64,000 bases of DNA from Micropterus salmoides (Eukaryota > Chordata > Actinopteri > Centrarchiformes > Centrarchidae), in assembly GCF_014851395.1 (NCBI RefSeq), contig NW_024040152.1:20512308-20576307 (forward strand), in the 5' to 3' direction. Numbering within the stretch: the stretch's first letter is position 1; the number at the start of each line of letters is the position of its first letter. The position numbers and the translations under genes are program-made. Shown piece by piece: positions 1-11,129 of the stretch. The notes beneath the pieces are model-generated. The model saw only the letters and a program-made list of their open reading frames with translations, was not told the DNA's origin and made no database searches.

Positions 1-1880
1 TCAAAGCATAACTGATATGTTTCACTTCTAAAAACATCTGTGCCAAGAGTTATCAGCTGAGCACCTCAAGCTTAAATGAAGCCAAAATCACATAACCGCA
101 GACAGATTCGTCATTAATTCCATACACACAATATTAAGGGCTTTGTAAGTGCACTATTTAAGGATAGATGAGTAATAAAATCTCTTCTGAACATGCACAG
201 CAGACCAGGGCATGTTTATACTTTTCTGATCACAACTTTGAGATGACACAACTGCCGACGAGGGAAGTTCTCCAAAGACCTGTACACTGGATTGCAAAAA
301 ATACTCTTCATAGATTAAACACAAAATATGTACTTTTTTACTGTATATACTGCTGTTGTTGACAGAAAAGGCAATACATTCTAGTTTTTTTTTTATCCAT
401 TACTATGAACATTACTTTCTCAACTGTTGATTCATTACATCCTCTGACCTGCGGTTTCTGTGACTAACACTTTGACTGGAACAGGCAACACAAATATTTA
501 GATCCTCTAACATCCCCGTGGGTCCCACAAAATAAATGAGTCAATTCCAACAGTGGTCACACAGAGATAAGTGCTGCGGGGGCGGCAGGCTCAAAACATA
601 CAACCCAAAATGTCAAAGGTTCCAAGAATGGTCAAAACTTGGAAAAAGGCAAAAGGGTCCATCTAAGCCTACACATCATCCCTGTCCTTGTCTTCCATAT
701 AAGGCTCCTGGAGATCTGTTGAGGAGAAACGGGAGGATAACCTTCCACTCACCCCATGTCACACCAGACGTTTCCCTACTTCCTGACAGCTCTTCAGCTC
801 CTAATACCATAAACCATTGGATGTTATTGCCCTCCTCAAGTCCCCAAAGGATTCCCTGGAAATGCCACAGCGACATACTGTATCCGTGGGCAGCAGAGCG
901 TGGATCTATCACCTTCCTGTGGGAGGCCACAGAGGCTGAAATGTTGGGGAAGTTCTGGGTGGCCAGTAATCTTCCCCTGCTCACTGAACCCTTTCACCTA
1001 CAGTCTGTCTCCGGGCCTGTCCGGTTCTAGTTTCATACAGCAAAGGGATACGTGTTCAGCCTGTTCTGACCAGTTTAGAAATTTCAAAAGGTGAATTAAA
1101 GAAAACTGGAGTCTAACTGGGTAGCAAGATAACAGACAGTCAATCAAAAGAATCACAGCAACATTGTTTTCCACTTGAGGCTTTGCTGTCAGGCCCTTAC
1201 AGGTCCTCACTAGCCGACAGGATGCTCACCAGTGCTTCCTTTCACTACATTGCCTTATCCGGTCTTAAGTGTCAATCACAACTTTACAACACCAAGGCGG
1301 CAATTTTTCCCCCCATACCCAGGCCGCCACCAAAGCTCGGTAAGACTAGGTAAACATGCACAAGGGAAGAGTATGTAAAGAATGCTACCATGACATCACA
1401 TGGTGGACCTCTGCGCCTACTTCAACTGCAAATACAGTATTTTGCCATTGACCTAAACACATTCATTATTATTATTATTATTATTATTATCATCATCAAG
1501 TATTATTATAATTGACAGCAGAACATATCAAAACGGCATGCATAACAGAGAATAGGCCTAGTTCATGGTGAAATCAGTAACGGTAAATAGTTGGTGAACG
1601 ACAGCAACATATGGTTGATAACGATTAACTTAACGTAACGTTAGCTTAGGTAGAGTGCAAAGGATGTTTCAAAGCCTGTTGGTCATTGGTGCTTGTCGTA
1701 CGTCTGCCAGTGCTTTTAAATCATGCCACTAAACAACAACATACCACTTAAGTATTAAGTAAAATTAACTAGCAATTCATCTGCTTTAGCTGCTCGCGAG
1801 CAGGTAACGTAACGTTTAGTAGAAGAAATAGCAGCAAATATGTTCGTCACGTTCGTTATCTTATCAAAAGGCTGTTGTAT
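1..1880. other. Unassigned DNA, probably intron of the minus-strand gene
   Basis: I could not support a gene here. The stretch lies downstream of the minus-strand exon at 1888-1990, so it is probably intron or later exons of that gene. A minus-strand open stretch at about 676-984 follows a reasonable acceptor-like pyrimidine-AG, but its product matches nothing I know and it lacks a convincing donor. An ATT trinucleotide run is at 1465-1490. The short motif TAACGTAACG occurs at about 1630 and 1805. Confidence 0.4.
1465..1490. repeat. (ATT)n microsatellite
   Basis: About eight ATT units followed by CAT units. No gene overlaps it. Confidence 0.85.
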
Positions 1881-1887
1881 TTCTTAC

Positions 1888-1990
1888 CCTCCTGGCTGCG
1901 AACACCTACGGAACAGATGCTAAAAGTGATCCAGAAACCGGTAACAAGAGACTTCACAGCATCTCGGATGTTTTCGCACTTTGCAAGCAT
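1888..1990 (-). CDS. First coding exon of an unidentified minus-strand gene (partial)
   Basis: On the minus strand an ATG (1990-1988) opens 34 codons that run into a strong donor, AGG|GTAAGA, leaving codon phase 1. The peptide begins MLAKCENIRDAVKSL and continues into a hydrophobic stretch (about residues 15-30, with GFWITFSICSVGV), then RSQE. A basic or amphipathic start followed by one hydrophobic segment would suit a mitochondrial inner-membrane or small membrane protein, but I do not recognise the family and give no function. CCAAT boxes on the same strand 100-140 bp upstream support a real promoter-proximal exon. The gene is divergent from the GMEB gene. The rest of it should lie at or beyond the left edge of the window. 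The exon could instead be partly 5'UTR. Confidence 0.5.
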
Positions 1991-2084
1991 GATTTCCCGA
2001 GCTCAGCATTAAAAGGTAAAGCGCAAGCCCCGACAACGGCCGAGCTGCTGGTTCATTAAAAAGTTACAGTACAAAGTACTGAAT

Positions 2085-2130
2085 ATTTACTATTGGCCAC
2101 GGGGCGTAAACTCGACTTCCATTGGTTCAC
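2085..2130 (-). promoter_or_regulatory. Probable promoter with two inverted CCAAT boxes
   Basis: ATTGG occurs twice about 27 bases apart (near 2092 and 2119). These are CCAAT boxes read on the minus strand, upstream of the ATG at 1990. Paired NF-Y-type boxes at this distance are typical of TATA-less vertebrate promoters. The start site itself cannot be placed. Confidence 0.45.
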
Positions 2131-2799
2131 CGCGAGTGTCAATCAAATGATCTCACGCGTTCCATTCCCAAATAGGGGTGGGTTGACTAGTAGGTGTGTG
2201 CCAGAGCTCTTTAAAGTGCCCTGGTGTGTGCTGATCTGAGACCAGCCGCTGGCAGTAAAACTACTGACTTGGACTTAATCTGTGATGTACTTTCGTCTGC
2301 TAAAATAGCAACACTGGACATGGATCTTAGATTACGTTATCCTGTTCTATGTTACGTTATGTTATTCTATAGAGGCTATTTTATAAACTCAAAAGGGCAA
2401 AATGTAAAATAATGCGTTTAAAAGTCAAAATGGTTAAGACCAACATCTTGAAATATCTTGTCTGTGTTACAATTTATCGACACACCTAGCTCAAACTAAG
2501 TTCAAACCCTGCCACCTTCTGGTGACATACAGGCAACAACAAGCCACCGTTTTGAGGAGCGTTTTCATGACAACACGACCATACTGAGGCTACACAAGTG
2601 AAAACTGAAGCAATGTATTGTTCTGGAGTCTGAAACCTATCACGAGGGAACCGTCCATTATAAAAACATTTTCAGTGCTTCCTTTGGGGTGGAAAACATG
2701 TTCCTGAAGCCTGAAAACTTTCAGCAAATGCAATGCCATGGCTCAGAGCCGCTCAAACCGAGCCGTGCACTCGCACATAAGAGCAGTTTGACCGATTTA
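2131..2799. other. Divergent intergenic spacer
   Basis: Spacer between the minus-strand promoter and the first GMEB exon. I see no exon, RNA gene or repeat of note. It probably holds regulatory sequence for the plus-strand gene. Confidence 0.4.
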
Positions 2800-2928
2800 C
2801 ACATCGCGTGCGAACTAACTGCTTCTCGTGACAGCGGGACAGATGCTTCTCACTGCAGGAAGCAGCACGGCGCATGCTCTTGTGCCTCTCCGACAAGCGA
2901 AGGATGAATTATCCCCTGCTGTAAAACG
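2800..2928 (+). other. gmeb1: Putative non-coding first exon of the GMEB gene
   Basis: A strong donor, AACG|GTAAGT, ends this GC-rich segment 1.2 kb before the coding exon with the initiator. Human GMEB genes also begin with a non-coding exon. The 5' end is a guess. The segment carries a short upstream ORF (2904-2924: ATG, five codons, TAA) that closes before the splice site, so it could damp translation of the main ORF. Confidence 0.45.
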
Positions 2929-4178
2929 GTAAGTAAAACTATGTCAATATTCTTTAAAGTAGCAGGCTGTGTCTTTTAGAGCTTTAATATAGACCCAGTG
3001 TTTTTTGCGCACCCTCTGTGGAACAGGAGCGCGCGCAGTCGCACAGTTTTTGGCCGGGGTGTGCGTGCTGCCGCACCAACAGACGTCAGTTTGAGTGGGT
3101 GAAGGAGGGCGAAAGGCACGCAACTGTCCGTGTTGGAGTTGGTGAATTCAGCAAGGGCTACTTCATATAGTGTGGAATTTGTTGATCACTTTATTGTAGT
3201 CTGCTCTTCACTACATGGAAAGGTAGCCTGTTTTGTCTCTCTGCCGTGGATTTATCCAAACACACAGTTTGTAAATTCATTTCTCCATTTCTCTGTGTTT
3301 TTTTCGACCGGTACGCCTCAGCTGCTGCGTGTGTAGGACTGAAGGAATATGATGGACAGAATCATACTAAAATGAATGCAGTGTCAACTTATTAGTTATT
3401 ATCCTTTAACTGTTACCCAGGAGGGAATTAACATTTCTTGTTTTTCCAATTCCTATTGCTCATTGATAATAGTCCAGTGGACAGTTTATTTACATTTGAC
3501 CCAATTAAAAGGTGTCTATATGCTATAAATTATATTATACCTATATTTCCAGTAATTAAGGACATGCATTCACTTTATAATTCATAATTTTAAATCGAAC
3601 CCTCACAGTGAATGTGATATACTACGTTCTCAACATTATGACAGCACACAAAAAGAAATAACTGTCTCTGGAGACTGATATCAACACTTCCACAGATTAC
3701 ATTTGCTCAACAGATCTTTTATTTGAATCATATATGTGGCAAAAGTATTTCCTAAATGCAAAAAGGTTGCGTAACACAGTACTGATTTGATTTGAGAATT
3801 TCTCTCTAAATAGACATAAAAACAGAATGACAGAACATTGCACCTGTTTAGCCCACTGTATTTATTATATACCATTTTTACAATTCAGGGCTTATAATCC
3901 AGGTTTTAGTTAAAACTTTAATCTTTTGTCCCATCATCTAGGATATGTGTGTTCTCAAGAGCAATGTAGGAAGCAAGGCCTGTTCGTGTGAGGATTATGT
4001 CATTTTAAGCCCACTGTGGATTCATTTTTACAACAGTTGCATGCCAGAAAAGGCCGATGTGGTGGATCTAATTGACTTGTGTGTGCAATTTAAATAGCAT
4101 CACTGCCTGCTTATGTGTGATCTGGATGTTAACATGCATGCTCGGCTCTCTCTACGTGCAGCTCTGTGGGGAGGGGTG

Positions 4179-7100
4179 ATGGCGGGTGCTGAGGTCACTG
4201 TGTCTTCAGGGGATCTCATGGCGTTGAAGGAAGAGGAAGGGGAGTCCAGTGGCAGTAACCATAAGACTCAAGTCATCCTGCACCTGCAGCCCATCTTGCA
4301 TGGGTAACATGGCTTATATCATTAAAGGGCCATTAAATGGCTTGCATTTGCTGTGTGACAAAAAAGAGAGGCAAATGTAAATGTACAGACAGATTTGGGT
4401 AAATGTAGACAGATTTTTTGCATGTTAATAAGAAATAGGCTTCTTTCTTATATTAAGCTAATATTACGACATCATTCTACATAAATGGTGTTCATATCCA
4501 GTTTAATGCAGGCTTAAGCCAAAGAAAACATCAGTAAGCTATGTGGAGAAAAGAAGGTTAGACGTGCTGTGGCTATTCGCATATTATACTGTGAAATTAA
4601 ACTGTGAAAACTATTCAACTCTGTCATTCAGCTGGCATGCAACAATTATTCTGTTAAATGAATCTGTCGGCCTCTGCAGGGTAAATGGTGACATTGCTGA
4701 CACTGGCACTACAGTCTTGGCCATTGAAACACATCATGGTATGTGAAATGGACATTTCCCTCCCTGCTGACATTAATCTACTCAGACACACAAAGACATA
4801 TAAAATCAAAAATGTATTATATACATTACATTGAGTGTATTATGTGCACTAATGAATCTCTCACAGTGTATTTCAAGCTGTACTATTATTTAACAAATAT
4901 GAATTATTTAAGAATATTGATAAACCTCCCGTGGTGCGAGGATGGACTTTTGATTTTGTTGTCAGATGATTCTTTTGTTATGTTTATTAGCACCCAGGCA
5001 GGTATTATTGTTAATACAGTGTACTTAATTAAACTTTGATTAATAAACCTTATTGTTTTGCTGTTGAGTGTATCATACAATTCCACACTGTAGTGTTTAT
5101 GTTTTTGGCTTGTAATCTTTAGAAGACAGTGAAGCAGAAGGAGAGGAGATCGAGTACGGCTACCCCATCACCTGTGGAGACAGCAGAGCCGTTCTACTGT
5201 TTAAGAAGTTTGTGTGCCCTGGAATCAACATTAGATGTGTCAAAGTAAGTTGATTTTTTTAGTGTGATTAAAATGTGGTGAATTATTACTTTATCAGTAC
5301 TATAGAATCACTTAGTAAAACCTTCCTCACTCAACCAGACGTGATTGTGTTCACATCTTGTGTGTTGTATCTGTTTTAGTCTTCTGTCCACATACTTGGC
5401 TTTCATAAACGCATATATTGTGTTGTCTTCTTCTCTTACAGTTCAATGACCAGCTCATCAGCCCAAAGCAGTTTGTACACCTGGCAGGGAAAGCCACTCT
5501 GAAGGACTGGAAAAGGGCCATCAGACTGGGAGGGGTAATGCTCAGGTACACTTAGTTAGAAAGTAAAGAAAAATAATTTTCTTCCTCATAGCTGCTTGGG
5601 AGACACACACATGCTAACTGTAAATCTGAATGGTTTTTAAGGGAGTCTTTCACATTACTTTGTTGCATTGAGGTTAAAGTGTCAGACCTTAAACACCTCT
5701 ATCTAATGCAATCAGCAGTATATTTGATTCACATAATTTGCACTTGTGTGAAGTCTGTCTGTGTTGGGGTTTGCCAGTACATTCCAGAGGTAGTCGGTAA
5801 GCGGCATTATTATGATAACAGGATCAAATAACACGCAAGCAAGCTGCTGAGTGATCCCTCTTACCCCTTTATCGTGTTTGCACTTGTTCTTGGTGTTACA
5901 GTGAGTCAATATACCAACTCAATAGGCAATATCTGCTCTTTTTATCTGTATTCCTCTAGAGGTCAGATCAATGGGCTTTGTGTCAGACAAACCTTTGGGA
6001 AGCTATCGGGATTGTTCAACAAATTCAATTCATTCTTTAACACCCTTCTGCAGCTGATGTTTCCTTGGACACTCTGGAGTGCTCTTTTAAATCTGCTTCT
6101 CCCAATGCAGGAAAATGATGGACTCTGGCCAGATAGATTTCTACCAGCATGAGACCGTGTGCAGCAACACCTGCCGCAGCACTAAATTCGACGTGCTGAT
6201 CAACAGCACGCGGCTTCCTCCAGGGACCTTAGTGCAGCCAAGCCCGTCGTGTCTGGCTTTCGACCCTCTTGGAGGACAGGTGCCTCCCCTGGCAGGTAGA
6301 TTTCAGTTGGCATGTTGTGATGTTTTTTCTCCCACATATGGTTAGGGCTGCTGTTTTATTTTATCATATCATTGAGATAATGCAGATAAAAACCAGGACA
6401 TGATTTATCTGGAATAATGAAACAATAATAGTCATTTCTGACACACGCTGTTGGAGCTCAAGGACCGGAGGGAATTAGGAAATGAGCTGAACATCACATA
6501 CCTTCAATAATGCACCAGTTTCCTCACTGGTTACTCAGTGAGGAAACTGGTGCATAGAAAACCATAGAAAACCCTAACCCCTAACTCTAACACCCTGGTG
6601 GAAAAAAACTTTTGGATTTATTTGTCTCCCTCTGCCTACTCACATTCAATGGTAATATGAGATGTTTATGCGCTATTTACAGTATATCCCTTTTTGTTTT
6701 AATTTCAGGAGTGGTTTTACATGATGCAGCAGAGGTTGAGGAGCCTTTGGAGGAGAAGTTCAACACAACAGCAGAGAGGAGCCCTGGTCTAGCCTGGCCT
6801 GTAAATCCCACAACAGCCAATGGGCATGCTGCAAAGAGAAAGAGGGCTGACACTCCTGGTAAATACAAGACACATTTTTATTAGTTTTGGGTTATGTAAG
6901 ACAGAACAGGATAAAGAAGCATTGGTACGAAGAAAAAGGCTCAGAAATGGGTTGAGCGAGACAAATATATGGACTGAAATCAGAATCAGAATCACAAGGA
7001 GCTTTATTGCCAAGTAGTGTTTTACACGTACAAGGAATTTGCTTTGGCGACACGTCTGCACATAGACAAACATACAGCTGACATAAATAAATGTAGAAAT

Positions 7101-10100
7101 ATATAAATATGGAATAGACAAATGCAAGTTATACAAGAATAATAAAAGAATAGAGAAAAATAATACAACTATTTGCAGAGAAAGAACAATGTAACAATTA
7201 ACTTTTTTTAGGACACTTTTTTAAAAAACAAGAAAATAAGAACCCCCTCTATACTTAGCCTTATTTAGCACTTATCCTGAAATATAGGTTGCAAACTTTT
7301 ATCATCTACTAGAAATGTGTATTTTCTCACAGAAACAGCAATAGTGGGCCTGCGCTTGCACAATATCCTCCACAGCAAGAAACTATTAGGAATATGGTCT
7401 GTAATCCAGTGGTATAAGGCAGTTTTGTATTGGCACGTGGAAGTCTCATGTCTCCCCACCAAATCTCTATAAAGTGATAGGTTAAAACCTCCACTGCAAA
7501 CTCATGGAATCATGGAAGTTGCATTTACTTCTGGTTTTAACTACTTTGTCAGCTCACCAAGGGCAATGTCCTGGAGGATGAAACCCATTTGGAAAGTGTA
7601 TTAAGATACCTTTTTTTATTTTGTGAGGAGGCACAGATTCAGCCCACTGACCTTCAGTCCTCCAGAGGCCACACATTCTAAGACATCTCCTTTAAAGGAG
7701 GCGTTCCTTTTGCAACACTGTATCACTGAAGGATAAAAATATTACCTGATGAGGAAAAGCAATGCAAGATTTAGACTTAAATTTCAACAGTCATTGTAGC
7801 TATTCTTAATAAAAAATCAACAGAAAAACAATGACAGCTGTGAATATTAACATCCGTCTACTTGCAGTCAGTCAGTCCCTTGTGTCATGCCTCTTGCAGC
7901 CTCTGCTGCTTGACACCTCTGATACACTGAGCCAATGAACCTCTGAATTTTGCAGACTGGCCTTAAAAAGTTGCTGACCACTGTTAGGCAGAGAGTCACA
8001 TCCTTTTACATTATCATCGACGGCATCTGACATTTGTAAGTGTGGCTTTTTCTTGTGGGGACCTACGATTAGTTTTTTTTTTTAAAGGTGACCTTATGAG
8101 GTATTGTTCCAGCTGGACCACAGTCGGTAACTTAGCCTCAAGCGATCTTTTGTGTGAATGACAAATTGCAGTGCCTTACTGCACAAGCGGTGTTTCCTTG
8201 TCGCAGGGCTTAAAACTAATTGGCAACTATCAGTAAATGTACTCGGCCAAGAGCTACGCTCCTCTATCTTCAAATGTGTGTCTTTCCATTAGTGTATATT
8301 CCCGACATGAAGAAATACATGAATTTAGCTTCAGATAGCTGTAAATGAGTTTTAGAATATTTTTGGTGGGCATATTACATTTATCTTGCCAGACATTTAA
8401 GCAAACATGAAAGTAGACGCATATCACTCTAATATACTCAACCTCTGCTTTGCTCAATTTTGTATAGATCCCAAGTGATTTTTCAGTCTCCCCCCAATCT
8501 GCCCTGTCCTGCTTTCTCTCCTCACAGAGCGCCTCTTTTCCAACCCATTTTCCTACTCTTTCCTCTCTACCTCTATCACCCATTTAACATCCGCTCTCCA
8601 AGTGCTGCACCTCTCCCATTTCCTCTATCTCGTTAAATCTTTTTTTTCATTGTTTCTCCAGCCCTGACACTTCTTCCTGCATTTCCCTCCTCAATTTATT
8701 ACTCTCTTTCAGTCCTTTAACTCTCCTCAAATCTCACTTCCAGACATTTCCCTGCCTCCATACTCCATCTCATTTATCCCACATTTCTTATTTATTTTGT
8801 TTTGCCTTTTCTTCCCATTGGGTGCAATATCTTTTTCTCACACATACACAAATCCCTTCTCGTGCCTATTTCTCTGTGGCACATTTTTAAATGGAAAGAT
8901 AAACAAGCACACATACACAGAGTCCCCCATATATCTTAATAATGTCCCATCTAATTGACCTTTTCTAGATGGAGTATTGAGCCTGTGGAAGGGTGTGGCA
9001 GACTCAGGGCTGATGGGGGATGTCCTGTCCAGTCTCCAGACTGAATTAATAGCCACTCTTAAAGGAGTGGAGGTTCGCAGCAAGAGGGCTAACCTGCAGG
9101 AGACAGGTGAGTTCCCACAGTGGGACCTGACTAACCGCTGGACTGTGAAAATAATTGCTTTAAATGTAGTAAAATGTCAGTTAGGTTAAAAAAATGTAAT
9201 GTAAATGTAATTTTAAAAATGGTTCCACCAGCTAAATCTGGTTTGAGAAGGATATCAATGGACATTGATTTAAAAAAAGTGATTTGATGTGGACAACCTT
9301 GACTTTTGATTATTTTGTTTTGCCAGATGCCGTCATTCTTAATTCCCTGTGTAAGATGTTTGGGCTTTTAGACTCAGTGAAGCAAGCTCTGGACCTGAGG
9401 CGGAGCCAGGGTGAAGAGAACAAAACCCATAACAATGGTTTTGGTGAGAGAGCTGTTGAAGACAACACACAGTATATAGAGTGAAATCCTAGTCAATTGT
9501 ACAAACTAATATCCTGTTTTTTATTAGTGTTGGATGAGATCTTGGAGGACCGGAGCAAGCAGGGTTGTAATAGAAGCACCTCTGACAAAATTCAGTCCCT
9601 GAAACACCTACAACCTCAGCGTCACAGCCTGCCAAACAGCCAAACCCACAACTTGCTGTGCCCCATCAAAACAAGCCCAGTGATCCAGCCTCTCCCTGTT
9701 AAGGGTCTGTCTGCTGCATCTTACACTCAACCCACCATCAACCCTCATCTCTTCAACCGTCTCTCTGCCCCCGCTGGCCAGCGTCACCATGCCGGAGCTG
9801 GCAGGGCAGAAGGGGACGGACATAGTGCCAAGCTGGAGAGGGATGAGCTCAGCGAGACGGGTAACCAGGAGAATCTTCACAGGTTTGGACCGGATCGCGA
9901 GAAAGAGGACACCTCAGGGATCCACAAAGAGCCTGGACAGAGAACTGTTAAGTTTAAAGAAGACCCTCTCCTTAGAAGTGAGGCAGTAGAGGAGACAGCG
10001 GGCTTGCATGACATTGAAAAGGTTGTTATAGGAAGAAAGGCATCAAAGAAACATAAAAGTAAGTGAGGATGAGATCCCAGTGCTGGACTAGGTGAGGGAA

Positions 10101-11028
10101 TGTGCCTGGGAACTGAAGACTAAAAAGGGAAAAGATTAAAAAACATTACTTTGTCAAACTGTACTTTTCTTTCTTGTATACTCATATATATAGTGTGGTT
10201 ACTTCACTTTTGGTTACTACAGCTGTGTTACAGGAACAGATTTATTCTTGCATTTGGGTTGTAAATAACATATTCAAGAAGAGCATTTTGGACCTGCTTT
10301 TCTAACTTTTTAACAATGGAAAACACAGTAGAGCTGAAATGATTAGTTGATTAATTGATTTTGACAATTAATTGGCAACAATTTTGATAATCATAAGTAA
10401 TCAATCAATAAGTAATTTTCTAAGCAAAAATGACAAACATTCACTGGCCTCAGCTTCTTAAAGGTGAATATTTGCTGATTTTCTTAGTCTTACCTTGGAC
10501 CAATATTTTGCTTAACTTTTGGCTTTTTTGGCTAGTTTATTTATTATATTTATAGCCCAGAAGTGGTTGATCAAGACAATAATCAGCAGTTTAACTGAAA
10601 TAAAAATTGAAAGCCCTAAGATGCCTGTCAGATGTCTGTAAATAAAATATTTGTTTTTATTTATGATCTCGATTATGTCTCTTGTCTCGGCATTCGTGAG
10701 ACATTTTTCCCTCATACTTTTATAATTCATTTCTAAGACTATTTGTAATTGAAAAGACAGATTTTGTGAGTTACACTTGTGTGTTGAATTTAATATCATT
10801 TGGGTTTTGTTAAAGGCGTGTATTTAGGCCCTTGTTACAGTGCCAGACTTGCCTAAAATCTATGCACCAGACACTCACTGTCTGAACAATACATTGTTCT
10901 TAATTATGTATAAAGTAATTATTGTGACTGCTGACATGCTGTTGGTTTAAACAGGGTGCTGTTTACTAACATGTTGCAAATACATAATCTTTACTCTTTT
11001 CCTTTTCTTTGTCATAGACAAAATATAA
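4179..11028 (+). CDS. gmeb1: Glucocorticoid modulatory element-binding protein 1-like (SAND-domain DNA-binding protein), complete
   Basis: Ten coding exons join with consistent phase and GT-AG borders: 4179-4303, 4680-4738, 5123-5244, 5442-5545, 6111-6295, 6709-6858, 8969-9106, 9327-9443, 9528-10058 and 11018-11028. They give 1542 nt, or 513 residues (from memory, human GMEB1 is about 570 and GMEB2 about 530). The SAND domain spans about residues 72-150, with YPITCG at 75-80 and the DNA-contacting KDWK at 123-126. It continues into the GMEB-type zinc-binding extension KMMDSGQIDFYQH (138-150) and VCSNTCRSTKFD. KRKR at 241-244 is a candidate nuclear signal. Residues 249-330 (LWKGVADSGLM; MFGLLDSVKQALDLRRSQ) match the GMEB self-association/coiled-coil segment. 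GMEB proteins bind ACGT-core elements as dimers in the nucleus and tune steroid-receptor transactivation. KFNDQLISPK and the RLGG segment are closer to GMEB1 than to GMEB2. The C-terminal 180 residues resemble neither paralogue as I know them, so a fast-evolving or extra teleost paralogue is possible. The start lies 17 bases into its exon in good context (G at -3, G at +4). Confidence 0.88.
6510..6555. repeat. Perfect short-loop palindrome in a GMEB intron
   Basis: Two perfect 20-bp inverted arms (6510-6529 and 6536-6555, starting ATGCACCAGTTTCC) are separated by a 6-base loop, GTTACT. In the pre-mRNA this would fold as a very stable stem in the intron after the second SAND-region exon. Confidence 0.9.
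6974..7200. repeat. Dispersed teleost repeat beginning with AATCAG units
   Basis: AATCAGAATCAGAATC is followed by a segment like GGAGCTTTATTGCCAAGTA and ACACGTACAAGGAATTTG, then an A/T-rich tail. I know this arrangement as a common fish interspersed repeat. The exact class and borders are uncertain. It lies in the 2.1-kb GMEB intron 6859-8968. Confidence 0.55.
8468..8790. repeat. Pyrimidine-rich intronic tract
   Basis: Roughly 300 bases dominated by C and T (TCTCC, TTTCC and CTCTC strings), ending about 180 bases before the acceptor of the exon at 8969. It may simply be low-complexity DNA. It could bind PTB-type splicing factors. Confidence 0.5.
10328..10500. repeat. Dispersed repeat of the 'gattagttgattaattgatt' class
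   Basis: GAAATGATTAGTTGATTAAT, then TGATAATC, then AAATGACAAACATTCACTGG and CAGCTTCTTAAAGGTGA. This order is shared with copies near 16375, 32280 and 36785 in this window. It is a very common fish repeat, probably a non-autonomous hAT-type element. It sits in the last GMEB intron. Confidence 0.6.
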
Positions 11029-11125
11029 AGGATGAAAATATGTTATGCACATGAGATTATGATGAAAAGGACAATGGTGGTACAAAATAATCTTGTAAGA
11101 TAATAAAACATTTTTAAACAAAAAA
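11018..11125 (+). terminator. gmeb1: GMEB terminal mini-exon and poly(A) signal
   Basis: A long pyrimidine tract ending GTCATAG precedes an exon whose first 11 bases complete the ORF as N-K-I-stop (TAA 11026-11028). AATAAA lies at 11102-11107, followed by an A-rich stretch. The upstream donor (AAAA|GTAAGT at 10058) is near-consensus. If it is not used, the ORF simply ends at TGA 10064-10066 with S-K instead of N-K-I. Confidence 0.6.
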
Positions 11126-11129
11126 ACAT

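Noticed and set aside
536..1030. 164-codon plus-strand frame and a 102-codon minus-strand frame over the same DNA
   Set aside because: Neither product is recognisable. The only intron that would fix the minus-strand frame would be about 37 bases, too short for a fish intron.
6560..6600. Telomere-like CCCTAACCCCTAACTCTAAC
   Set aside because: Only two or three imperfect units; too short to call an interstitial telomeric repeat.
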